A DNA stretch of 36,027 bases. It comes from Pseudomonadota bacterium (GTDB lineage: Bacteria > Myxococcota_A > Polyangia > Fen-1088). This document shows positions 23,368 to 30,050 of the stretch, piece after piece. Made by a program: the position numbers and the translations under genes. Under the pieces are notes generated by a model. The model ran no database searches. It was not told the origin of the DNA and was given only the letters and a program-made list of their open reading frames with translations. The number at the start of each line of letters is the position of its first letter. Position 1 is the first letter of the stretch. The DNA lies in assembly GCA_023438785.1 (NCBI GenBank), contig JAEXQJ010000371.1:1-36027 (forward strand). Direction: 5' to 3'.

Positions 23368-24941
23368 GGCGGCAGATCGAAACCGGAGTCGCCGGTCGCC
23401 TCGCCGGGGTGTTCGGAACGTGACACGGGAGCCTGTGGATTGCGCCAGGGCCCGTGGGGCTTGATGAGCTCGTTGGCCGCGACCGGGCCCCAGCCACCCG
23501 CGGGATAGCCGGTCAGACCCTCGCGGGGGTGTTCTCGCCAATAGTCGAGCACGGGCATGACGATGCGCCAGGCTGCCTCGATTTCGTGGCGATCTTTGAA
23601 GTGGGATTGATCGCCGCGGATGGCTTCCAGCAGAAGAGTCGCGTAGGCCTCGAACGGCTCGGCGCTGAACTGGCGGGCGTAGTCGAAGTCCAACTCCGCC
23701 GATTGGATTTTGAGCCCCAACCCCGGCACCTTGCCTTCGAAGCGCAGACTGATGCCCTCGTCGGGTTGCACGTTGACCACCAGTCGGTTGGCCCGCGGTC
23801 GCGCCTGATCGTTGTCCACATCCCGAAAGAGCAGGGGCGCGGGCCGGAAGTTGATTACGAACTGGGTCAACTTGCGGCGCAGACGCTTGCCCGTGCGCAG
23901 AAAGAAGGGCACCCCGTCCCAGCGCCAGTTGTCGATGTACACCTTGAGAGCGGCGAAGGTGTCGCAGACGCTATCCGGCGGGACCCCGGGCTCGTCGCGG
24001 TAGCCGGGAACGGGCGCGCCATCCACCATGCCGCGCCCATACTGCCCGCGCACCGCCACCCAGGGAACGTCGCTGGGCTTGATGGGCCGTACGGCCTCCA
24101 GGACATGGCGCTGCTCGCTGCGCAGATCGGGCGCACGGAACGAGTTCGGGGGTTCCATGGCCACCACGGCCATCAGTTGCAGCAGATGGCTTTGGATCAT
24201 GTCGCGCATGGCGCCGGTACGGTCGTAGTAGGCCGCGCGACTCTCCACGCCCACCGTTTCCGCCGCGGTTATCTGCACGTGGTCAATGTATTGCCGGTTC
24301 CACAGGGGCTCGAACAACAGGTTGGCGAAGCGGAAGACCAGCAGGTTCTGCACCGTCTCCTTGCCCAGATAGTGATCGATGCGAAAGACGTCTTCCTCGG
24401 CGAAGGCGCGTCCCAGGATGCGATTCAGGTGCTCGGCGCTGCGCAGGTCCGAACCGAAGGGCTTCTCCACGATGATGCGCACGTAGGGCACCCCGTCGCC
24501 ACTCGACCAGCGGTTCTCGCCGCGGCTCAGTCCGACGGCACGAATGTTCTCGATGATGGGCTCGTACAACTCGGGCGCCACCGACAGGTAGAACAGGGTC
24601 CCGCCCTTGGTGCCCAGTTCCTGGTGCTTGGTCTGCAGGGCGGCGGCGATGCGGGACCACTCCTCTTCCCTCGATGCGTCGGCCGCGAAGTAGTGCAGGC
24701 GAGACGCGAACTGGCTCCAGGCCTCGTCGCTGTAGCCGTGCTTTTTGCGGCATCGACTCTGCATGCGTTCTCGGAATTGGTCGTCCGTGAAGTGTGTCCG
24801 ACTGATGCCCAGCACGCCGAACTGCTGCGGCAGGAGTCCTGCCAGATGCAGTTCGAAGAGCCCGGGCACCAGTTTGCGCTGGGTCAAATCACCTGATGCG
24901 CCCAGGATGACCAAGAGGCAGCTACACGCGCGCTCGCTCAT
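23364..24941 (-). CDS. zwf: Glucose-6-phosphate 1-dehydrogenase
   Basis: Oxidises glucose 6-phosphate to 6-phosphogluconolactone with reduction of NADP. The 525-aa protein has the dinucleotide fold motif ILGASGDLTQRKL (residues 12-24), the conserved EKPFGSDL, the active-site RIDHYLGKE near residue 195, and the substrate-binding block FFLRTGKRL. The length is slightly above the usual 480-510, mostly from a short C-terminal tail. The ATG at 24941 has AAGG five bases upstream. It is the first gene of a two-gene zwf-pgl operon and is divergent from the HPr-kinase-like gene, with an inverted repeat in the shared control region. Confidence 0.97.
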   Translation of the reverse strand: MSERACSCLLVILGASGDLTQRKLVPGLFELHLAGLLPQQFGVLGISRTHFTDDQFRERMQSRCRKKHGYSDEAWSQFASRLHYFAADASREEEWSRIAAALQTKHQELGTKGGTLFYLSVAPELYEPIIENIRAVGLSRGENRWSSGDGVPYVRIIVEKPFGSDLRSAEHLNRILGRAFAEEDVFRIDHYLGKETVQNLLVFRFANLLFEPLWNRQYIDHVQITAAETVGVESRAAYYDRTGAMRDMIQSHLLQLMAVVAMEPPNSFRAPDLRSEQRHVLEAVRPIKPSDVPWVAVRGQYGRGMVDGAPVPGYRDEPGVPPDSVCDTFAALKVYIDNWRWDGVPFFLRTGKRLRRKLTQFVINFRPAPLLFRDVDNDQARPRANRLVVNVQPDEGISLRFEGKVPGLGLKIQSAELDFDYARQFSAEPFEAYATLLLEAIRGDQSHFKDRHEIEAAWRIVMPVLDYWREHPREGLTGYPAGGWGPVAANELIKPHGPWRNPQAPVSRSEHPGEATGDSGFDLPP

Positions 24942-24989
24942 ACGCCTTGAGCATGCCTTACCGCAGCGGGGGCGTCGACTTCAGCCGCC

Positions 24990-25026
24990 TTGTAGGACGG
25001 AGCCTGACGCCCGAAGTGTCCTACAA
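24990..25026. promoter_or_regulatory. Inverted repeat in the zwf / HPr-kinase-like intergenic region
   Basis: TTGTAGGAC (24990-24998) and GTCCTACAA (25018-25026) are perfect 9-bp inverted copies 19 bases apart, in the 144-base gap between two divergent genes. This could be a pair of operator half-sites or, if transcribed, a hairpin in a leader. The half-site cores TTGTAG and CTACAA recall HexR operators known upstream of zwf in gammaproteobacteria, but the spacing is far wider, so that link is weak. Confidence 0.45.
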
Positions 25027-25085
25027 CCGACGCCAAATTCGGCAGTGGCGCTGCTGCCGACCGGGGCCGATTCCCCTATCTTGGG

Positions 25086-25967
25086 ATGACGGGGCCATGT
25101 GACCCCGGGGAGACAGCGAGCCGCATGGAACACCCAAGGATCAGCGCCGTTGGCAGCGGACCGTGGCAGGATCCCACCGCTCCGGCCTCGCGAATCGGGC
25201 GCTGGACCGGGGAGGGGACCTACTCGGCCTTCGGGGTTCGCTGGGATGTGCGCGCCGATGATCCGGCGGCCTTTCAGCTCTTCCTGGATCACATGCCGAC
25301 CGTCAGCGAGCCTTGTCGCCCGGCCCGCGACGGCGCCCGTTCCTATGCCTTGCGCTCGACTGGAAGCGCATTCGAATTGAGCGCGGATCGCGTGGCGTTG
25401 GCGCGTGGCTCGGACTTGGGGGAACTGGGCGAGGTCTTCCAACGGGACTTGGAATGGACCGTGGCGGAGCGCGCGCCTCGGCGGGTCTTCGTGCGCGCCG
25501 CGGCGGTGGGCTGGCGCGACAGGGTCATCGTGCTCATAGGGGCTCCCCGCTCGGGCAAGAGGACCCTGGTTCGGGCGCTCGTCCGCCTGGGCGCGACCTA
25601 TTTCTCCGACGACTACGCCGTCTTCGACGGCACCCGCGTCCACCCCTACCCAGGGCGCCTCCCCATCTGGATGGAGCCAGGCATGCACCACGCATTCCTC
25701 GCGGATGGAGTGCACCATGAGCCCAAGCCCTTGCCCGTGGGAATCGTCGTGTTCACGTCTTTCTGTCCCGGGGCACTCTGGCGACCCAAGTTGCTGAGCC
25801 GAGGCCAAGCCCTCCTGGGACTGCTCGGGCAAGCCGCCGCCTTGCGCCGGGATCCGACGCGCGTGCTGCGGGGGCTCGATGCGGTCACGCGTGCCTGTCG
25901 CGCATTGTCGGGCCCCCGGGGGGATGCGCCCGGGGCGGCCCAGTTCCTGCTCGAGCGCTTGGTCTAG
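25086..25967 (+). CDS. HPr kinase/phosphatase-like protein with altered P-loop
   Basis: The 293-aa protein has an N-terminal region of about 130 residues without a recognised family, then a C-terminal domain like HprK-type P-loop kinases: VFVRAAAVGWRDRVIVLIG leads into the loop GAPRSGKRT (152-160), then SDDYAVFDGTRVHPYPGR (174-191), corresponding to the acidic metal-binding motif and following strand of these kinases. The Walker A Ser/Thr after Lys158 is Arg159, with Thr one place later, so ATP and magnesium binding may be impaired or shifted. HprK controls sugar use by phosphorylating HPr. Similar domains occur in many orphan proteins of this phylum, so the substrate is unknown. The start could also be the ATG at 25125. 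It faces zwf-pgl divergently. Confidence 0.72.
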   Translation: MTGPCDPGETASRMEHPRISAVGSGPWQDPTAPASRIGRWTGEGTYSAFGVRWDVRADDPAAFQLFLDHMPTVSEPCRPARDGARSYALRSTGSAFELSADRVALARGSDLGELGEVFQRDLEWTVAERAPRRVFVRAAAVGWRDRVIVLIGAPRSGKRTLVRALVRLGATYFSDDYAVFDGTRVHPYPGRLPIWMEPGMHHAFLADGVHHEPKPLPVGIVVFTSFCPGALWRPKLLSRGQALLGLLGQAAALRRDPTRVLRGLDAVTRACRALSGPRGDAPGAAQFLLERLV

Positions 25968-25986
25968 CGTCCGTTGGCGCTTGGGT

Positions 25987-27393
25987 TCAGACCCTAATCT
26001 TTTCACCGGGCCCGGGCACCGCCACGGTGGTGAACTGGCGGTTGAGCAACTCTGTCTTCAGGGCCGCCTGCGCGGGCGGCTCGCCGTGCACCAGAATGAC
26101 CTGGCGGAGCTTGCCTTGCTTGCGCACCGACTCGGCGAAATTGAGGAGGTCCATCTGGTCGGCGTGGGCCGAGAAGCCGTTGAGCACCACGACCTCGGCG
26201 GCCAGGCGGCGCATGACACCGAACACCTTGACCTCGCGGTGTCGCTCCACGATGCGGCGGCCCAGAGTGTGCTGGGCCTGGTAGCCGACGATCAGGATGG
26301 TGTTGCGTTGATCCTCAACGCCCTCGCGCAGGTGGTGCAGGATTCGGCCCGCCTCGCACATGCCGCTGGCGGAGATGATGATGCAAGGGCCGGGCTGGGC
26401 GGCGATGCCCTTGGATTCCTCCTTGTCGGAGACGTAGTGCAGTCCCTCGAAGTCGAAGGGAGAGTCGCCACTGATGAGCATGGCGTACGTCTCCTTGTCG
26501 TAGCACTCGGGGTGCATCTTGAAGACGTCGGTTAGCTTCACCGTGAGGGGCGAGTCCACGTAGACCGGGATGCTCGGAACTCGGCCTGCCTTGCGAAGGC
26601 GCTTGAGGGCGTAGACCACTTCCTGGGCACGCTCGAGGGCGAACGAAGGAATGATGATCTTGCCGCCGCGGTCCACGGTGCGGTTGATGGCCGCGGCCAA
26701 CTTCTCGTCGACCTCCTCGATGGGATCGTGGCGGCGGTCGCCGTAGGTGCTCTCCGTGATGAGGCAGTTGACCCCGCCCGGTATCTCTGGCTCGCGCAGG
26801 ATGGGCAGACCCTTGCGTCCCAGATCCACCGCGAAGGCGATGCGCGTGTCGTCTTCCTCCACGTCGAGCAGCACGATGGCGCTGCCGAGAACGTGTCCCG
26901 CGTCGATGAACTTGAGGGTCACACCGGGGGCGATCTCCTGGTCGCGCCGGTAGGGCACGGCGAGCATCTGGGCCAGGATGCCGCGCACGTCGTTCTGATC
27001 GTAAAGCGGCTCAACCGGCTCCATGTCCACGCGTTCTCGCTGGATCAACTTCTGGATGTGGCGCGAGTCCGCCTCCTGGATGAGGGCCGCGTCCAGCAGC
27101 ATGGGCGCGCACAGGTCACGCGTGGCCGGCGTGGCGTACACCGGCCCGCGGTAGCCGCGTTTGTGCAGCAAGGGCAGGGCACCCGCGTGATCGATGTGGG
27201 CGTGCGAGAGCACGACCGCATCCAGATCGTCGATGGGCACGTGCTTGGCGATGGCCCGGTTTTGCTCGGTGGACTCACGCCGCCGCCCCTGGAACAGCCC
27301 GCAGTCCAACAAGATGGTGGCGCGCGAGGTGCGCAGGATGTGCTTGGAGCCGGTGACCTGTCGGGCCGCTCCGATAAACTCCAGTTCGATCAA
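25987..27393 (-). CDS. Metallo-beta-lactamase / beta-CASP ribonuclease-like protein
   Basis: The 468-aa cytoplasmic protein belongs to the CPSF73/YSH1-like beta-CASP group. The metal motif HxHxDH is at residues 64-69 (HAHIDH), with further ligands in GHVLGSA and the Asp of AFAVDLG. The beta-CASP part holds PSFALERAQEV and ISASGMCEAGR. The C-terminal RNA-specificity segment has GFSAHADQMDLL and the closing LVHGEP. Family members are endo- and 5'-3' exoribonucleases; RNA processing is the likely role, but this bacterial subgroup is little studied. The TTG start at 27393 overlaps the stop of the LOG gene as TTGA, with GGAG just upstream, so translation is coupled. Confidence 0.93.
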   Translation of the reverse strand: MIELEFIGAARQVTGSKHILRTSRATILLDCGLFQGRRRESTEQNRAIAKHVPIDDLDAVVLSHAHIDHAGALPLLHKRGYRGPVYATPATRDLCAPMLLDAALIQEADSRHIQKLIQRERVDMEPVEPLYDQNDVRGILAQMLAVPYRRDQEIAPGVTLKFIDAGHVLGSAIVLLDVEEDDTRIAFAVDLGRKGLPILREPEIPGGVNCLITESTYGDRRHDPIEEVDEKLAAAINRTVDRGGKIIIPSFALERAQEVVYALKRLRKAGRVPSIPVYVDSPLTVKLTDVFKMHPECYDKETYAMLISGDSPFDFEGLHYVSDKEESKGIAAQPGPCIIISASGMCEAGRILHHLREGVEDQRNTILIVGYQAQHTLGRRIVERHREVKVFGVMRRLAAEVVVLNGFSAHADQMDLLNFAESVRKQGKLRQVILVHGEPPAQAALKTELLNRQFTTVAVPGPGEKIRV

Positions 27394-28202
27394 TCTCCAC
27401 TCCTCGGGTAGAACCAGTTGCCGTTGCTGGCGTGGCGTGACTTGGCGAAGACGGGGCGGGCTGTCTTCGCCTGAGCTTCCGGGGTCAGTCCGTCGCGCAG
27501 GAGATTCATGGCCACGGTGGGGTCATCGGCGAACTGGAAGAGTCCCATGTCCTCCTTGCTGATCATGCCGTGGCGGACCAGGGCCTCGAAGTTGATGATC
27601 TCCTTCCAGTAGCTCGTACCGTACAAGACGATCATGATGCGCGTGTCCAGCTTGCGCGTCTGAGCCAGGGTCAGGATCTCCGACATCTCGTCGAGCGTAC
27701 CGAAGCCGCCCGGGAACACGACCATGGCGCGTGCCAGGTGGGCGAACCACAACTTGCGCATGAAGAAGTAGCGGAACTCGAACGAGAGCTCAGGCGTGAC
27801 GTACGGGTTGGTGTGCTGCTCCTCGGGCAAGCTGATGTTAAGCCCGATGGTTCGGCCGCCCGCCTCCGATGCGCCTCGGTTGGCCGCCTCCATGATGCCG
27901 CGGCCGCCTCCCGAGCAGACCACGAAGCGTCCGGACTCGGCAGGCAGGCCGTTCGACCAGGTGGTCAGCATACGGGCCAGGCTGCGCGCGTCCTCGTAGT
28001 ACCGCCCCAGCGGCCCTTGCGGATCGAGACGGGCCGAGCCGAAAAATACGATGGTGCCTTTGACGTTCTGGCGCTCGAAACGGTGCAGCGGTTCCAGGTA
28101 CTCGGCCAGGATGCGCAGCGGGCGCGCGTCGTCACTGTCGATGAACTGCGGGTTCTTGTAGGCCAGCGGGTGATGTGCCGCGGGGGGATTCGAATCCTTC
28201 AT
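27390..28202 (-). CDS. LOG-family protein (cytokinin riboside 5'-monophosphate phosphoribohydrolase-like)
   Basis: The 270-aa Rossmann-fold protein, long annotated as lysine decarboxylase-like (TIGR00730), has the diagnostic PGGFGTLDEMSEIL near residue 163 and the Arg-containing FEFRYFFMRKLWF near 142-154. CSGGGRGIMEAANRGA near 96-111 is also typical. LOG enzymes cut the N-glycosidic bond of nucleoside 5'-monophosphates; bacterial members release free bases from AMP or cytokinin ribotides. The longer N-terminus (about 45 residues before VFFGSAR) is common in type II LOGs. It is linked by overlap to the beta-CASP gene and sits 42 bases after the YfiM-like gene, suggesting one operon. Confidence 0.92.
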   Translation of the reverse strand: MKDSNPPAAHHPLAYKNPQFIDSDDARPLRILAEYLEPLHRFERQNVKGTIVFFGSARLDPQGPLGRYYEDARSLARMLTTWSNGLPAESGRFVVCSGGGRGIMEAANRGASEAGGRTIGLNISLPEEQHTNPYVTPELSFEFRYFFMRKLWFAHLARAMVVFPGGFGTLDEMSEILTLAQTRKLDTRIMIVLYGTSYWKEIINFEALVRHGMISKEDMGLFQFADDPTVAMNLLRDGLTPEAQAKTARPVFAKSRHASNGNWFYPRSGD

Positions 28203-28244
28203 GAAACACTCCGTGGGACAGAAAGAAGATGGAGGTCAGAGAAG

Positions 28245-28619
28245 TCAAAACAGATATCGATCGATGAGCCAGGACACCACCAACCCCGTGGCCGTCCCCA
28301 CCGCGTCCCACGTGAGATCCCGAAGAGACGCGTCCCCGCCCGAGTACCTATCGTACACCTCCTTGGCGATCCCCGCCGAGAGTGCCAACCCCGCCCCGCC
28401 GGCCAAACGGATCGCGGTGCCGTCGCTGAGCAGGGTTGTTGCGCCATAGCCACCGCTCGCCAGGAGGGTCGAAACGCCGAAGTGCAGGGCCTTGTCGCGG
28501 CCGAACCATGGATCGGAGTCGTGCGCCTCGGCCGACGCGCCTGGCGCAAGAAGCAGACCCGCGGCCGCACACAACCAGATGCCCTTGGGGAGATGATGAT
28601 TCGTGGATCTTCTGGGCAT
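28245..28619 (-). CDS. YfiM/DUF2279-like small membrane or periplasmic protein
   Basis: The 124-aa protein starts with a hydrophobic signal segment (GIWLCAAAGLLLAPGASAEA, residues 13-32). The mature part begins HDSDPWFGRDKALHFGVST, close to the DxWxGxDKAxHF motif of E. coli YfiM, followed by Gly/Ala-rich hydrophobic helices, IAKEVYDRYSGGDASLRDLTWDAVG and a final hydrophobic helix ending WLIDRYLF. The pattern of Lys-Glu/Asp and Asp residues resembles DUF2279 and also VanZ-like proteins; function is unknown. There is no lipobox Cys, unlike E. coli YfiM. It is first in the probable YfiM-LOG-beta-CASP operon. Confidence 0.75.
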   Translation of the reverse strand: MPRRSTNHHLPKGIWLCAAAGLLLAPGASAEAHDSDPWFGRDKALHFGVSTLLASGGYGATTLLSDGTAIRLAGGAGLALSAGIAKEVYDRYSGGDASLRDLTWDAVGTATGLVVSWLIDRYLF

Positions 28620-28722
28620 CGCGGGCTGAATCCCTGGGAGATCATAGCGAAGGACGGGCCGGCGCGCATTTTTCTCGCTCGCCGTCTCGTCGGTCGGGGG
28701 GGCGATTGAGGCGGTGCCGCAT

Positions 28723-28751
28723 TTGACCCCCCTATGCCCGCGTGTTATCGA
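28723..28751 (+). promoter_or_regulatory. Possible promoter of the receiver-protein gene
   Basis: TTGACC (28723-28728) and TATCGA (28746-28751) are 17 bases apart. The -35 box fits well (five of six), the -10 box only partly. A start near 28758 would exclude the GTG at 28742 and supports the ATG at 28775 as the true start. Confidence 0.4.
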
Positions 28752-28774
28752 TCGAGGACTCTCTGGGCAACCCG

Positions 28775-30007
28775 ATGGGCAAGCGCATACTGGTCGCCGA
28801 CGATAGCCAGACCATCCAGAAGGCCTTCGCCATGGTGTTGGGGAGCGAGCACACGCTGGTGCCCGCCCGCTCCATGGACGAGGCTCTCAGCGCCGCGAGG
28901 TCGGGTCGTCCTGACCTGGTCATCGCCGATGCGGGGCTGGGCAGCAGCAGCGGGTACGAGCTGTGCGCGCTTCTCAAGGCGGAGCCGGCCCTTCGTGGCG
29001 TGCCCGTGCACATCCTGACCTCGAACCACAATCCTTACGACGAGGCCCGCGCGAGCCGCTCAGGCGCGGATGGGTGCATCGTCAAGCCGTTTGATAGCCA
29101 GGCGCTGATCGATAGCGTGGCGGCGGCTCTGGCTACTCCGGCCAGAGCGGTTGCGGCGGCCGCTGCAGGCCGTCCCGCGGCCGAGCCGCCGTTCAGCCGC
29201 ACGGTGGGGGAAGTCCCTGCCGCCGACGCCGACGACGAGGACAGCTACGGCGAGATCACCATCGAACGCGGGCCCGCCGCGCCCAGCCCGTCCCCGTGGT
29301 CGAGCAGGCCGCTCACCCGTCCCTCGGCAGGCAGGCCCGTGGTGTCTAGCCCTGCGCCGGCGCCCGCCGCGACGCCCGTGCCTCCGACCCTGGTGACGCG
29401 GCCGTCGTTGATTCCAGGGACGCGGCCCACGGCCAGCACGCCGGTGGCGCGCGCACCCGCGCCGGGGATTGTGCCCGCGCCGGCCGTGCCGCCCCCCACC
29501 ACGACGTCTCCGGTCCCGCGATCGATGGCCAACCGCACGATGATGGGCTTCCCGGCCGTGGCCGGCCAGGTCAGCCCTGGGGCGCCGATCCCACATCGTC
29601 CAGCCATCCCCACCCGAACGCCGGTCCCACCCACGGCGGCGTCATCGCCCCCTGCGGTTCCAGCGCCGCGTTTCCCGGCCCCCGCCGCGCCCCGGCCTCC
29701 GGTCGTGGAGCGGCCCATCGCCCCTGCTGCTCCCGCGCCGGTTGTGGCATCCGCGCCGGTCGCGACGTTTGCGGCCGTGGCCTCGGCGCCGGTCGCCTCT
29801 GCTGCGACGCTGCCGGCCGTCACGGCGGCCGTGTCCTCGGTCGTGGACAGCAAGATGGCGGCTATGGCGGCCCGCGGACCCGAGTACGAGGCCATCGCCA
29901 AGCTTTCGCGTGAGATCATCGAGCAGGTCGTTTGGGAAGTGGTACCCGAGCTCGCCGAGCTGATCATCAAGCAAGAAGTTGATCGCCTGGCGAGCGCGAA
30001 GCGGTAG
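28775..30007 (+). CDS. Response regulator receiver protein with Pro/Ala-rich linker and PopZ-like C-terminal helix
   Basis: The 410-aa protein has an N-terminal receiver domain (residues 1-122; Asp9/Asp10, phospho-acceptor Asp52, Thr82 and Lys104 all present), then about 220 residues of Pro/Ala/Val-rich low-complexity sequence, and a final helical segment (about 355-410) with IEQVVWEVVPELAELIIKQE. This tail has the Trp, Pro-Glu and Glu-x-x-Arg-Leu spacing of the oligomerisation tail of PopZ-like (DUF2497) proteins. A protein with a receiver, a long flexible arm and an assembly tail could organise other proteins at a site in the cell; that is inference. No DNA-binding domain is present. valS follows 43 bases downstream. 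Confidence 0.88.
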   Translation: MGKRILVADDSQTIQKAFAMVLGSEHTLVPARSMDEALSAARSGRPDLVIADAGLGSSSGYELCALLKAEPALRGVPVHILTSNHNPYDEARASRSGADGCIVKPFDSQALIDSVAAALATPARAVAAAAAGRPAAEPPFSRTVGEVPAADADDEDSYGEITIERGPAAPSPSPWSSRPLTRPSAGRPVVSSPAPAPAATPVPPTLVTRPSLIPGTRPTASTPVARAPAPGIVPAPAVPPPTTTSPVPRSMANRTMMGFPAVAGQVSPGAPIPHRPAIPTRTPVPPTAASSPPAVPAPRFPAPAAPRPPVVERPIAPAAPAPVVASAPVATFAAVASAPVASAATLPAVTAAVSSVVDSKMAAMAARGPEYEAIAKLSREIIEQVVWEVVPELAELIIKQEVDRLASAKR

Positions 30008-30050
30008 TCTCCGTCTCCCTTTTCCATTTCCCCTTTTCCGCACACCTGCC

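Noticed and set aside
30008..30050. T-box or other riboswitch leader before valS
   Set aside because: Only 43 pyrimidine-rich bases are available, with no specifier stem or conserved T-box sequence.
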